A stretch of 27,904 nt of DNA from an uncultured Oscillospiraceae bacterium (lineage in GTDB: Bacteria > Bacillota > Clostridia > Oscillospirales > Oscillospiraceae), in contig CAKTQM010000022.1 of NCBI GenBank assembly GCA_934597125.1, positions 1 through 27,904 on the forward strand. Direction: 5' to 3'. Shown here piece after piece: positions 7,064-13,615 of this stretch (its first letter is position 1; each line of letters starts with the position of its first letter). Both the position numbers and the translations under genes were made by a program. Below the pieces are notes generated by a model, which did no database searches, had not been told where the DNA came from, and saw nothing but the letters and a program-made list of their open reading frames with translations.

Positions 7064-7924
7064 TTACAGGTTGTGGATGATGGTCTCGGGGGGACGGATA
7101 ACAACGCGGGCGTTATCCGCCACGGACTCGGTAAGAAAGGCGTTGCCGCCGACGACGGCGTTTTCGCCGATGGTAGTCTCGCCGCCAAAGATGGAGGCGC
7201 CGGAGTAGATGGTGGCACCGTCGCCCACGGTGGGATGACGCTTGCCGCTGCTGTGGGCGCGGCCGCCCCGGGGGCTGAGGGCGCCCAGGGTCACGCCCTG
7301 ATACAGCTTCACATGGTCGCCGATAACGGTAGTCTCACCCACCACGATGCCGGTGCCGTGGTCGATGAAGAAATAGCTGCCGATCTGGGCGCCGGGGTGG
7401 ATGTCGATACCGGTACGGCTGTGGGCGTACTCGGTCATCATGCGGGGGATGGTGGGCACATGGCGCAGATACAGCTCGTGGCTGACCCGATAGGCGAAGA
7501 TGGCGAACAGGCCGGGATAGGCCAGGACGATCTCCTCGCGGTTCTGGGCGGCGGGGTCGCCGTCAAAAATGGCATCCACATCCGTCAGCAGCAGCTGCTG
7601 GATACGGGGCAGCTGATCCACCACCTCACGGGCGATGCGGGGGGCGTCGGCCTCCCGCTCCTCCGGCAGGGCCAGGGCGATCTGGCGGGCAAGGCCGGTT
7701 TCGATCCGCTCCAGCAGCAGGGCGGCGTAGTCCGCCGCCGCCAGCGTCATCAGTGCCGGATCGCCGAAATAGGCGGGGAACAGCAGCTGGCGCATCTCCT
7801 TGAGCAGCGCGATGATGGCCTTGCGCTCCGGCAGACGCAGGCGGCTGCCATACATGGGAACGTTGGCGTTTTTCATGGTTTCGGCCATTACGCAGGCCGC
7901 GGCGCGAATATGATCCTCGTACAC
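7064..7924 (-). CDS. epsC: Serine O-acetyltransferase, EpsC type
   Basis: This 286-aa protein acetylates L-serine with acetyl-CoA to give O-acetylserine, the substrate of CysK next to it. An N-terminal helical domain of about 150 residues precedes the left-handed beta-helix of hexapeptide repeats (from HSRTGIDIHPGAQIG). The conserved motifs are FFIDHGTGIVVGET (catalytic Asp-His), VKLYQGVTLGA and GKRHPTVGD. The GTG at 7924 is preferred over the ATG at 7942, because GGAGGAAT lies 7 bases upstream of the GTG and this leaves only 2 bp after the cysK stop. The C terminus is HNL; the C-terminal Ile by which CysE docks into CysK is absent, so complex formation should not be assumed. It shares the cysK leader and promoter. 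Confidence 0.92.
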   Translation of the reverse strand: MYEDHIRAAACVMAETMKNANVPMYGSRLRLPERKAIIALLKEMRQLLFPAYFGDPALMTLAAADYAALLLERIETGLARQIALALPEEREADAPRIAREVVDQLPRIQQLLLTDVDAIFDGDPAAQNREEIVLAYPGLFAIFAYRVSHELYLRHVPTIPRMMTEYAHSRTGIDIHPGAQIGSYFFIDHGTGIVVGETTVIGDHVKLYQGVTLGALSPRGGRAHSSGKRHPTVGDGATIYSGASIFGGETTIGENAVVGGNAFLTESVADNARVVIRPPETIIHNL

Positions 7925-7926
7925 GG

Positions 7927-8859
7927 TTATTCCTCCGACCACAGGGGGGTGGACAGGTAACGGCTGCCGTCGTCAGGCAGCAGAGCCACGATGGTCTTGC
8001 CCTTATTCCCGGGACGGCGGGCCAGCTCGTCGGCGGCCCACAGAGCGGCGCCGGAGGTAATGCCGGCCATGACGCCCTCGGTGCGGGCCAGCAGGCGGCC
8101 GGTGCGGTAAGCGTCCTCATCGGTGACGGTGATGATCTCGTCCACCACCGAAGCGTCGTAGTTCCTGGGCACAAAGTTGGCGCCGATGCCCTGCAGGCCG
8201 TGAGGGCCGGCGTGACCCCGGCTCAGCAGCGGGGAGGCGGCGGGCTCCACGGCCACGATGCGAACGTTGGGGTTCTGTTCTTTCAGGTAACGGCCCACGC
8301 CGCTGACGGTGCCGCCGGTGCCGACTCCGGCCACGAAGATGTCCACATGACCGTCGGTATCGCGCCAGATCTCCGGGCCGGTGGTCTTATAGTGGGCGGC
8401 GGGGTTGGCGGGGTTATCGAACTGGCCGGGGATAAAGCTGCCGGGAATGGCGGCAGCCAGCTCTTCGGCTTTGGCTACGGCACCGGCCATACCACCACCG
8501 GTCTCCACCAGCACCAGCTCGGCACCGTAGGCCTTCAGCAGCGCGCGGCGTTCGGCGCTCATGGAGGCGGGCATGGTGAGGATGACGCGGTAGCCCCGGG
8601 ACACGGCCATGGCAGCCAGACCGATGCCGGTGTTGCCGGAGGTAGGCTCGATGACGGTGCCGCCGGGCTGCAATGCGCCGGAGGCCTCCGCCTGATTCAG
8701 CATCTCCAGAGCAACGCGATCCTTGGCGCTGCCGGCAGGGTTGCAGCGCTCCAGCTTCACCAGAACGGCGGCGGGAAGCTGACGCTGACGGACATAATTG
8801 TCTACGCTCAGCAGCGGGGTATTGCCCACAAGCTGCGATACGGAATGATAGATAGCCAT
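7927..8859 (-). CDS. cysK: Cysteine synthase A (O-acetylserine sulfhydrylase)
   Basis: This 310-aa protein has the normal length for a fold-type II PLP enzyme that makes L-cysteine from O-acetylserine and sulfide. Visible features are VGNTPLL (11-17), the PLP lysine K46 in NPAGSAKDR, the substrate loop TSGNTG (73-78), the GVGTGGTVSG phosphate-binding loop and GLQGIGANFVP. The start ATG is preceded by AAAGGACAG. It is the first gene of a two-gene operon with epsC. About 240 nt of leader RNA precede it, containing a Cys-rich upstream ORF and a terminator, so its expression is probably set by cysteine supply. Confidence 0.96.
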   Translation of the reverse strand: MAIYHSVSQLVGNTPLLSVDNYVRQRQLPAAVLVKLERCNPAGSAKDRVALEMLNQAEASGALQPGGTVIEPTSGNTGIGLAAMAVSRGYRVILTMPASMSAERRALLKAYGAELVLVETGGGMAGAVAKAEELAAAIPGSFIPGQFDNPANPAAHYKTTGPEIWRDTDGHVDIFVAGVGTGGTVSGVGRYLKEQNPNVRIVAVEPAASPLLSRGHAGPHGLQGIGANFVPRNYDASVVDEIITVTDEDAYRTGRLLARTEGVMAGITSGAALWAADELARRPGNKGKTIVALLPDDGSRYLSTPLWSEE

Positions 8860-8907
8860 GATCTCTGTCCTTTCTTTTTCTCAATAACTTCGTTTCATGA
8901 TATGTAC

Positions 8908-8946
8908 AAAAAAGCAGAGGGTGTATGAAGCTCATACACCCTCTGC
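8908..8946 (-). terminator. Leader terminator (attenuator) upstream of cysK
   Basis: Read leftward, GCAGAGGGTGTATGA (8946-8932) pairs perfectly over 15 bp with TCATACACCCTCTGC (8928-8914), with a 3-nt loop, and is followed by T6. It lies 26 nt after the stop of the Cys-rich upstream ORF and about 50 nt before the cysK ATG, inside the leader RNA. It therefore cannot serve an upstream gene except degV, whose stop is over 200 bp away with the cysK promoter in between. Confidence 0.93.
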
Positions 8947-8972
8947 GTGAATCAACACACCTTCCGTGCCTG

Positions 8973-9074
8973 TTATGCGGCACGGCGGGAAAACGTATGA
9001 CCTTCCAACGCGCGGCGAAGCGTGCCCATGCAACACATGGACAGACAGCTATCACAACAGACGCGGAACATCAT
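8973..9074 (-). CDS. Cys-rich leader peptide of the cysK-epsC operon (33 aa)
   Basis: This short ORF starts MMFRVCCDSCLSMCCMG and ends in an Arg/Ala-rich tail. Five of its 33 codons are Cys (codons 6, 7, 10, 14, 15; four TGT and one TGC), all packed within ten codons. AAAAGGAG lies 8 bases before the first ATG, as good a ribosome site as any in the window. The ORF lies wholly inside the cysK leader, about 25 nt after the predicted transcription start and 26 nt before a terminator. The peptide is most likely a sensor whose translation rate reports Cys-tRNA supply, rather than a functional product. It is too short for ordinary gene calling. A free function as a metal-binding CxxC peptide cannot be excluded. 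Confidence 0.82.
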   Translation of the reverse strand: MMFRVCCDSCLSMCCMGTLRRALEGHTFSRRAA

Positions 9075-9105
9075 ACGGGAATCTCCTTTTCTGAAACCTA
9101 CTGAT

Positions 9106-9134
9106 AGTATAGGCTGACAGCGCCCCGTTGTCTA
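9106..9134 (-). promoter_or_regulatory. Sigma-A promoter of the cysK-epsC operon
   Basis: Read leftward, TAGACA (9134-9129), a 17-bp spacer, then TATACT (9111-9106). Each hexamer is one base from consensus. The predicted start near 9099 places the Cys-rich ORF and attenuator inside the transcript. Confidence 0.83.
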
Positions 9135-9177
9135 TGGGCAGGGCACACAAAGTCCGCGGAGAGAGAACGGGAAATAT

Positions 9178-10059
9178 TCAGCAAATAGCCGAAGGCCACG
9201 GATCTTTTGCCACGTAAAACAGGGCCAGCGCGCCGGGGCCCACGTGGCTGCCGGTGACGGGCTCGTAGTCCACCACGATGACGCGGGCCTTGGGATCGGA
9301 CTCCTTGATCAGAGCGGCCAGCTCCAGCGCCTCGGCACGGCAGCCGGCGTGGGCGATGCCCACGGGCCAGCGGCCCAGCAGCTCGGCGTTGGCGGCGAAG
9401 CTGTCCGCCAGAGCGCGGACGGAACGCTTGCGCCCCTGCACCTTGCCGGCCACCACGATGCGGCCCGCTTCGTCGCCCTTCAGGAGAGGCTTGATGCGCA
9501 GGGCGGTGCCTACGGCGGCGGCCACGCCGGACACCCGTCCGCCGCGGCGCAGGTGCATCAGGTCGTCCACCGTGAACACCTGACGGATGCGGGGACGCAG
9601 CTCCGTCAGCTCCCGCACGGTCTCGTCCAGAGAGTACCCCGCCTCGCGGCAGATGGCGGCGTGGAGCACCTGGATACCCTCGCCCAGCGAGGCGGCGCGG
9701 GTATCGAACACCACCAGACGGCGCTGGGGAAACTCCTGACGCAGCTCACGGGCGGCGATAATGGCGGACTGATAGGCGCCGCTGATGCCGGAGGACATGC
9801 ACACGTGCAGCACATCCTGCCCCGACTCCAGCAGCGGCTGCCACAGCTGGCAGTACTGATCCACCGTGACCATGGAGGTGCTGGCGGGGGTATGGCGCAG
9901 CGCCTCATAATAGGCGTCGCCGTCAAAGGCGGTCAGATCCAGGCACTGGTGGGCTACGTCGCCGATGATATAGGAGAAGGGCAGCAGGTGCAGCTGGTGC
10001 CACTGCAGCTCGGCGGTGGGCAGATTGGCGGATGTATCGGTAGAAATGGCAAATGACAT
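9178..10059 (-). CDS. DegV family (fatty-acid-binding) protein
   Basis: This 293-aa protein is of normal DegV length. The N terminus (FAISTDTSANLP) corresponds to the family's usual DSxxDLP start. The lipid-site motif ASTSMVTVDQY (about 59-69), the SSGISGAYQSA loop (about 89-99) and the RRGGRVSG motif with the following GTALRIKPLL are all present. Some DegV proteins (FakB) present a fatty acid to the kinase FakA for phospholipid synthesis; others have no assigned role. No fakA is in the window. Start ATG 10059 has GAGGG upstream. The gene is monocistronic and shares a divergent promoter region with the DUF1836 gene. Confidence 0.92.
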   Translation of the reverse strand: MSFAISTDTSANLPTAELQWHQLHLLPFSYIIGDVAHQCLDLTAFDGDAYYEALRHTPASTSMVTVDQYCQLWQPLLESGQDVLHVCMSSGISGAYQSAIIAARELRQEFPQRRLVVFDTRAASLGEGIQVLHAAICREAGYSLDETVRELTELRPRIRQVFTVDDLMHLRRGGRVSGVAAAVGTALRIKPLLKGDEAGRIVVAGKVQGRKRSVRALADSFAANAELLGRWPVGIAHAGCRAEALELAALIKESDPKARVIVVDYEPVTGSHVGPGALALFYVAKDPWPSAIC

Positions 10060-10094
10060 GATGAATCCCTCATTTATATCTAATGATGTATATT

Positions 10095-10122
10095 ATTATA
10101 TCGGCTTTTTCGCCTGTGTCAA
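10095..10122 (-). promoter_or_regulatory. Sigma-A promoter of degV
   Basis: Read leftward, TTGACA (10122-10117), a 16-bp spacer, TATAAT (10100-10095). Both hexamers are perfect. The spacer itself contains the inverted repeat GGC-GAAAAA-GCC. Confidence 0.88.
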
Positions 10123-10141
10123 TAGGGCACAACAGTTTTGC

Positions 10142-10170
10142 TTGTCATTTTCAACAGTATATGTTATACT
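10142..10170 (+). promoter_or_regulatory. Sigma-A promoter of the DUF1836 gene
   Basis: TTGTCA (10142-10147), a 17-bp spacer and TATACT (10165-10170) with an extended TGT before the -10. It is divergent from the degV promoter, with about 20 bp between the two -35 boxes. Confidence 0.82.
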
Positions 10171-10203
10171 TTTATCAAATACACGTGGAAGAGAGCGAAA
10201 GAT

Positions 10204-10818
10204 ATGCCAGAGATGTACGATCCCCGGTTGGTAGCCGGAAAGCTGCGGCGGTGGAGCCATTATTTGCGGCGCTATCAGCTGCCCACCTGGGAGCAGATCC
10301 CCACGCTGGGGCTGTATATGGATCAGGTACTGACGCTGCTGAGCCGGTATCTGCCCTTTTTGCCCAAGAAAGAGAAGGAAAAAGAAGAACAGATCATCAC
10401 CACCAGCGCCATTAACAACTATGTACGCATGAAGCTGATGCCCGCGCCGGAGAAGAAGAAATATCACCGCGTTCACATCGCGTATCTTATTATGATCTGC
10501 GCGCTGAAGCAGAGTCTGACTATGTCGGAGATCCAGAAGATCCTGCCCAACGGGCTGACGGAGGACGAGGTAAAGAGCACCTATGAGGAGTTTGTGCGGC
10601 AGTACAGCGACTCGGCGGGGATCTTTATTTCCATGGTGGAGGGGATGGCGGCCCAGCTGCTGGAATCGGATGCGGCGGATGTGTCGGTAGTCAACGGGTT
10701 CGTGCTGTCCACGGCGGTGATGACCAACTTCTCCCGGTTGCTGACCACCAAGCTGCTGGATCTGCAGGAGATGTCCTACAGCGACGAAGCGGTGGCGCTG
10801 TGGGAGCCGGAGATATAA
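10204..10818 (+). CDS. DUF1836 domain protein
   Basis: This 204-aa protein is read from the ATG at 10204; the frame is open from 10138, but that earlier start lies upstream of the predicted transcription start. The run TTSAINNYVRMKLMPAPEKKKYHRVHIAYLIMICALKQSLTMSEIQKIL is the hallmark of DUF1836, a Firmicutes family with a MerR-like helix-turn-helix pattern (INNYVRMKLMPAP resembles a wing and recognition region). A DNA-binding or regulatory role is therefore likely but unproven. The preceding purine-rich GGAAGAGAGCGAAAG is only a moderate ribosome site. A bidirectional terminator closes the gene. Confidence 0.83.
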   Translation: MPEMYDPRLVAGKLRRWSHYLRRYQLPTWEQIPTLGLYMDQVLTLLSRYLPFLPKKEKEKEEQIITTSAINNYVRMKLMPAPEKKKYHRVHIAYLIMICALKQSLTMSEIQKILPNGLTEDEVKSTYEEFVRQYSDSAGIFISMVEGMAAQLLESDAADVSVVNGFVLSTAVMTNFSRLLTTKLLDLQEMSYSDEAVALWEPEI

Positions 10819-10824
10819 GGAAAG

Positions 10825-10851
10825 AAAAGCACCCCTTACGGGGTGCTTTTT
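10825..10851. terminator. Bidirectional terminator between the DUF1836 gene and the ABC operon
   Basis: A perfect 11-bp stem AAAAGCACCCC/GGGGTGCTTTT with loop TTAC has T-runs on both strands. It serves the rightward gene and the leftward transporter operon that ends at 10853. Confidence 0.93.
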
Positions 10852-10852
10852 C

Positions 10853-11602
10853 TTATAACACTTTGCTGAGGAAGTCCTGCAAACGGGGATCTTTGGGATG
10901 GTCGAACAGCGCGGCGGGTGCGCCCTCCTCCAGGATCCTGCCGTCGGCCATGAAGACCACGCGGTCGGCCACTTCGCGGGCGAAGCCCATCTCGTGGGTG
11001 ACGACGGCCATAGTCATGCCGTCCTTGGCCAGATCCCGCATGAGATCCAGCACCTCGCCCACCATTTCGGGATCCAGAGCGGAGGTGGGCTCATCAAACA
11101 GCATGACCTCGGGATCCATGGCAAGGGCGCGGACGATAGCAATACGCTGCTTCTGGCCGCCGGAGAGCATATTGGGATACTCGTCGGCCTTATCGGCCAG
11201 GCCGATGCGCTCCAGCAGGGCGCGAGCCTGGGTCTCCGCCTCGGCGGCGGTCTTTTTTTTCAGGGTAACGGGCGCCATGGTGATATTCTGCAGCACTGTT
11301 TTATGGGGGAAGAGGTTGAAGTGCTGAAACACCATACCCATCTTCTGGCGGTGCTGGTCGATGTTCACCGACTTGCTGGCAAGATCCACACCATCAAAAT
11401 AGATGGCGCCGGAGGTGGGCTGCTCCAGCAGGTTCAGGCTGCGCAGCAGGGTGGATTTGCCGCTGCCGGAGGGGCCGATGATCGCCACCACCTCGCCCCG
11501 CTTGATATCCAAATCACAGTCGTTCAGGGCGTGAACGGCGCCGTGATTATACTCCTTCACCAGATGCTGGACGGAGATCAACACATTATTGCTTGTCGCC
11601 AC
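10853..11602 (-). CDS. Polar amino-acid ABC transporter, ATP-binding subunit
   Basis: This 249-aa protein has every ABC motif in order: Walker [10 protein letters not shown] (43-51), Q-loop Q93, signature LSGGQ (146-150), Walker B VMLFDE (166-171) and switch H203 in VVTHEMG. The Q-loop context [14 protein letters not shown] and the length are those of the GlnQ/HisP/TcyC group, which energises import of polar amino acids. Translation starts at GTG 11602 with AAAGGAG 8 bases upstream; the start overlaps the permease stop by 17 bp, so the two are coupled. It is the last gene of the operon substrate-binding protein, permease, ATPase. Confidence 0.94.
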   Translation of the reverse strand: MATSNNVLISVQHLVKEYNHGAVHALNDCDLDIKRGEVVAIIGPSGSGKSTLLRSLNLLEQPTSGAIYFDGVDLASKSVNIDQHRQKMGMVFQHFNLFPHKTVLQNITMAPVTLKKKTAAEAETQARALLERIGLADKADEYPNMLSGGQKQRIAIVRALAMDPEVMLFDEPTSALDPEMVGEVLDLMRDLAKDGMTMAVVTHEMGFAREVADRVVFMADGRILEEGAPAALFDHPKDPRLQDFLSKVL

Positions 11603-12317
11603 GACGCATTCTCCTTTCGATGGCCTCGATACCCTTGGAGGCGGGATAGTTGATGCAGAAATACACCAGCGCGGCCATGGTGTAGGGCGCCAGAGAGATG
11701 CCGGTGGAACCGGCGATGGTCTTGGCGGCGAACATCATCTCCGCCATGCCCAGCACAGAGCAGATGGAGGATTCCTTCACCATGGTGACGATCTCGTTGG
11801 CAAGGGCGGGCAGGACGTTTTTGATGGCCTGGGGCAGCACCACCAGACGCATGGACTGCCACGAGCTGAGGCCCAGAGAACGGGCGGCCTCGGTCTGGCC
11901 CTTATCCACCGCCAGAATACCGGCGCGGAAGATCTCGGCCACGTAGGCGGAACTGTTGAGGGCCAAGGCCACCACGCCGGGGATGAAGCGGCTGATATCC
12001 ACAAAGCCCAGCAGCGTGATGCGGGGCAGGGAGATGGCGTAAAACAGGCCGTAATAGATAATGGACAGCTGCACCAGCATGGGGGTGGAGCGGAAAACGG
12101 CGATATACGCGCCCGCCAGCCATTTCACGGGCTTGTTCTTACTCAGGCGCATCAGCGCCAGCAGCAGAGCGGGGATCACGGCCAGCAGCACCGACACGAT
12201 AGCCAGCAGCAGCGTATACTCGATGCCGCGGACAAAGGCGGTGCCATACTTGGGGAAGAAAGAAAAATTGAAGAAATCAGACGGACGCATATCCTCAAAC
12301 AGGCTGCTCCACCACAT
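11586..12317 (-). CDS. Polar amino-acid ABC transporter, permease subunit
   Basis: This 243-aa membrane protein of the HisM/GlnP type has about five membrane segments, the first around residues 34-56. The coupling loop [30 protein letters not shown] (about 144-173) is the EAA motif that contacts the ATPase. [10 protein letters not shown] is another family signature. Only one permease gene is present, so the membrane part is probably a homodimer. The start ATG has AAAGGAG 9 bases upstream. A 12-bp hairpin separates it from the upstream binding-protein gene. Confidence 0.94.
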   Translation of the reverse strand: MWWSSLFEDMRPSDFFNFSFFPKYGTAFVRGIEYTLLLAIVSVLLAVIPALLLALMRLSKNKPVKWLAGAYIAVFRSTPMLVQLSIIYYGLFYAISLPRITLLGFVDISRFIPGVVALALNSSAYVAEIFRAGILAVDKGQTEAARSLGLSSWQSMRLVVLPQAIKNVLPALANEIVTMVKESSICSVLGMAEMMFAAKTIAGSTGISLAPYTMAALVYFCINYPASKGIEAIERRMRRGDKQ

Positions 12318-12347
12318 AGGCGTTGGCTCCTTTCATAGCGTGCGAAA

Positions 12348-12375
12348 GTGCAAAGCCGTTTTCACGGCTTTGCAC
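12348..12375 (-). other. Intergenic hairpin between binding-protein and permease genes
   Basis: GTGCAAAGCCGT pairs perfectly over 12 bp with ACGGCTTTGCAC across a 4-nt loop. Read leftward it is followed by only TTTC, so it is a weak terminator at best. In ABC operons such hairpins commonly protect or partly end the binding-protein message, giving it higher expression than the permease. Confidence 0.75.
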
Positions 12376-12413
12376 CTCGCAACAGGTAGGGTAAGAAGTA
12401 GTTGGACGTTTGT

Positions 12414-13259
12414 TTACTCGGCGGAGACTTCCACGGCCACGTCAGCCAGACTGTCAGCGTCAGCGATGAAGGTCTCGATCTTGTTCTCGGCGGTCATCTT
12501 GGCGATGGCGGCGTTGATGCCGTCCAGCAGGCCCTTGGGGTCGCCCTTCTGCACGGCGATGCAGTAGGGGGCAGCCTGGCCCAGCTCAGCGGAAGCCTCA
12601 GCGATGACCAGATCGGAGTTGGCGTCAGCATACTGCTGAGCCACGCCGCCGTCCACCAGGATAGCATCCACCTTGTCATACACCAGCTCGTTCACCAGAT
12701 CCAGCACGGACTGCAGCGCCACAGGGTTGGCGCCCTCGATATCATTCGTAACCATATCCAGCTTGGTGGTGGCGGTCTGAGCGCCGATGGACTTGCCGTT
12801 GAAGTCGGCCAGGGTCTTGTACTGGTCAGCCTTGTCGGCCTTCACCAGCAGTGCGGGAGGAACGTCGGTGTAGTAGGGGTCGGAAAAGTCGGCGTTTGCC
12901 AGACGGTCGGGAGTGGCCTCCATGGCGGACAGCACCATGTCGAAGTCGCCCTTATCCAGAGAGGTCAGCAGGTAATCGAAGCCCATGTTCTCCACCTTCA
13001 GGGTCAGGCCCATTTCATCAGCCACGTACTGAGCCACGGAGATGTCGATGCCGCCGTAGACCATTTCGCCGTTCTCATCGGGATACATGAACTCAAAGGG
13101 AGCGTAGTCGGCGCTGACACCCACCACCAGTTCGGTCTGGGCGTCGCCGGCGGGCTCGTTGTTATTGGCGTCGTTGTCAGCAGCGTTATTACCGCCGCCG
13201 CAGGCCACCAGGGACAGTGCCATCAGCATGGCCAGCATCAGTGCAAGAAACTTTTTCAT
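12414..13259 (-). CDS. Amino-acid ABC transporter, substrate-binding lipoprotein
   Basis: This is a 281-aa protein from ATG 13259; the ATG nine bases earlier (13268) is only one base from the AAAGGA site, so the inner start is preferred. A lipoprotein signal ends in LVAC with Cys20 (counted from 13259), followed by an Asn/Asp-rich linker. The rest is a family-3 periplasmic-type binding fold: VVGVSADYAPFEF, GGIDISVAQYVAD, FDMVLSAMEATPDRLANADFSDPYY and the hinge region to IAVQKGDPKGLLDGIN. It delivers a polar amino acid to the permease; cystine, glutamine or another substrate cannot be told apart by eye. It is the first gene of the operon. Confidence 0.93.
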   Translation of the reverse strand: MKKFLALMLAMLMALSLVACGGGNNAADNDANNNEPAGDAQTELVVGVSADYAPFEFMYPDENGEMVYGGIDISVAQYVADEMGLTLKVENMGFDYLLTSLDKGDFDMVLSAMEATPDRLANADFSDPYYTDVPPALLVKADKADQYKTLADFNGKSIGAQTATTKLDMVTNDIEGANPVALQSVLDLVNELVYDKVDAILVDGGVAQQYADANSDLVIAEASAELGQAAPYCIAVQKGDPKGLLDGINAAIAKMTAENKIETFIADADSLADVAVEVSAE

Positions 13260-13294
13260 CTTTTTCATTTCCTTTCAATAAAGTAGTGTAGGTG

Positions 13295-13327
13295 CTCCGC
13301 TCCGGACTTCCTGATCCGGAGTCGGAG
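13295..13327 (-). other. 5'-UTR hairpin of the ABC-transporter operon
   Basis: Arms CTCCG+CTCCGGA (13295-13306) pair with TCCGGAG+CGGAG (13315-13327), giving 12 bp with one bulged base and an 8-nt loop. No T-run follows, so it is likely an mRNA-stability or translational element rather than a terminator. Confidence 0.6.
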
Positions 13328-13340
13328 GAAAGTACGGTGT

Positions 13341-13358
13341 TGTCAACTCCTGTTGACA
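13341..13358. promoter_or_regulatory. Palindromic operator at the start site of the ABC operon
   Basis: TGTCAAC-TCCT-GTTGACA is a perfect 7-bp inverted repeat placed at about +1 to +18 of the leftward promoter. The same TGTCAAC word recurs at 13388-13394 over the -35 box. This is a good repressor-site arrangement; the protein is unknown. Confidence 0.6.
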
Positions 13359-13364
13359 GTGGAT

Positions 13365-13393
13365 ACTATACACCCTCCATGCATATATGTCAA
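13365..13393 (-). promoter_or_regulatory. Sigma-A promoter of the ABC-transporter operon
   Basis: Read leftward, TTGACA (13393-13388), a 17-bp spacer, TATAGT (13370-13365). It is nearly perfect and flanked by the TGTCAAC/GTTGACA palindrome. Confidence 0.9.
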
Positions 13394-13513
13394 CTGCTTT
13401 CTGCATATTTTTTCATTATTTTTGTCGTTTTTGGTTGTTTCGCCTTTTACTTCCCACTTTATTTTCGATTTATGCAGCACTATGCCCAAAATCCGAAATG
13501 TATAAATGAATAA

Positions 13514-13525
13514 ATATGCGCATAT
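13514..13525. promoter_or_regulatory. Perfect 12-bp palindrome in the divergent AraC/ABC region
   Basis: ATATGCGCATAT lies in an AT-rich stretch about 120 bp from the ABC promoter and 30 bp before the AraC -35 box. It could be a site for a dimeric regulator. Nothing else shows its function. Confidence 0.35.
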
Positions 13526-13557
13526 ACGGTAAGGGTGTCCGGCTTGCAAAAAATATC

Positions 13558-13602
13558 TTGCACTTTTCGCCCACTTTATGATATGATAATGGCAAAAAGT
13601 GC
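13558..13602 (+). promoter_or_regulatory. AraC-gene promoter flanked by an inverted repeat
   Basis: TTGCAC (13558-13563), an 18-bp spacer and TATGAT (13582-13587). GCACTTTTCGCC (13560-13571) and GGCAAAAAGTGC (13591-13602) form an 11-of-12 inverted repeat that covers the -35 box and the start site. This suggests autoregulation or an mRNA hairpin near the ribosome site. Confidence 0.6.
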
Positions 13603-13615
13603 GGGAGGTGGCGAT

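Larger units (their letters stand above)
8908..9099 (-). promoter_or_regulatory. Cysteine-responsive transcription attenuator (four-segment leader RNA)
   Basis: Four complementary segments can be read in transcript order. Segment 1 is CGTATGA at the upstream-ORF start (9077-9071). Segment 2 is TCATACGTTTTC (9000-8989). Segment 3 is GAGGGTGTATGA (8943-8932). Segment 4 is TCATACACCCTC (8928-8917). Pair 1:2 is 7 bp perfect. Pair 3:4 is the terminator. Pair 2:3 is 12 continuous pairs including four G-U and would prevent the terminator. A ribosome stalled at Cys codons 6-7 would cover segment 1 and free segment 2 to pair with 3. An extra hairpin CCGTGCC/GGCACGG (8985-8964) spans the ORF stop. The mechanism is inferred from the layout by analogy with trp-type attenuation. 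Confidence 0.75.

Noticed and set aside
6549..7208. Rightward frame of 219 codons in the repeat mosaic
   Set aside because: It runs through several inverted repeats and into antisense epsC, with no ribosome site, so it is not a gene.
7073..7960. Rightward 295-codon frame opposite epsC
   Set aside because: Antisense of a clear serine acetyltransferase. Its Gly/Asp/His-rich composition is typical of shadow frames.
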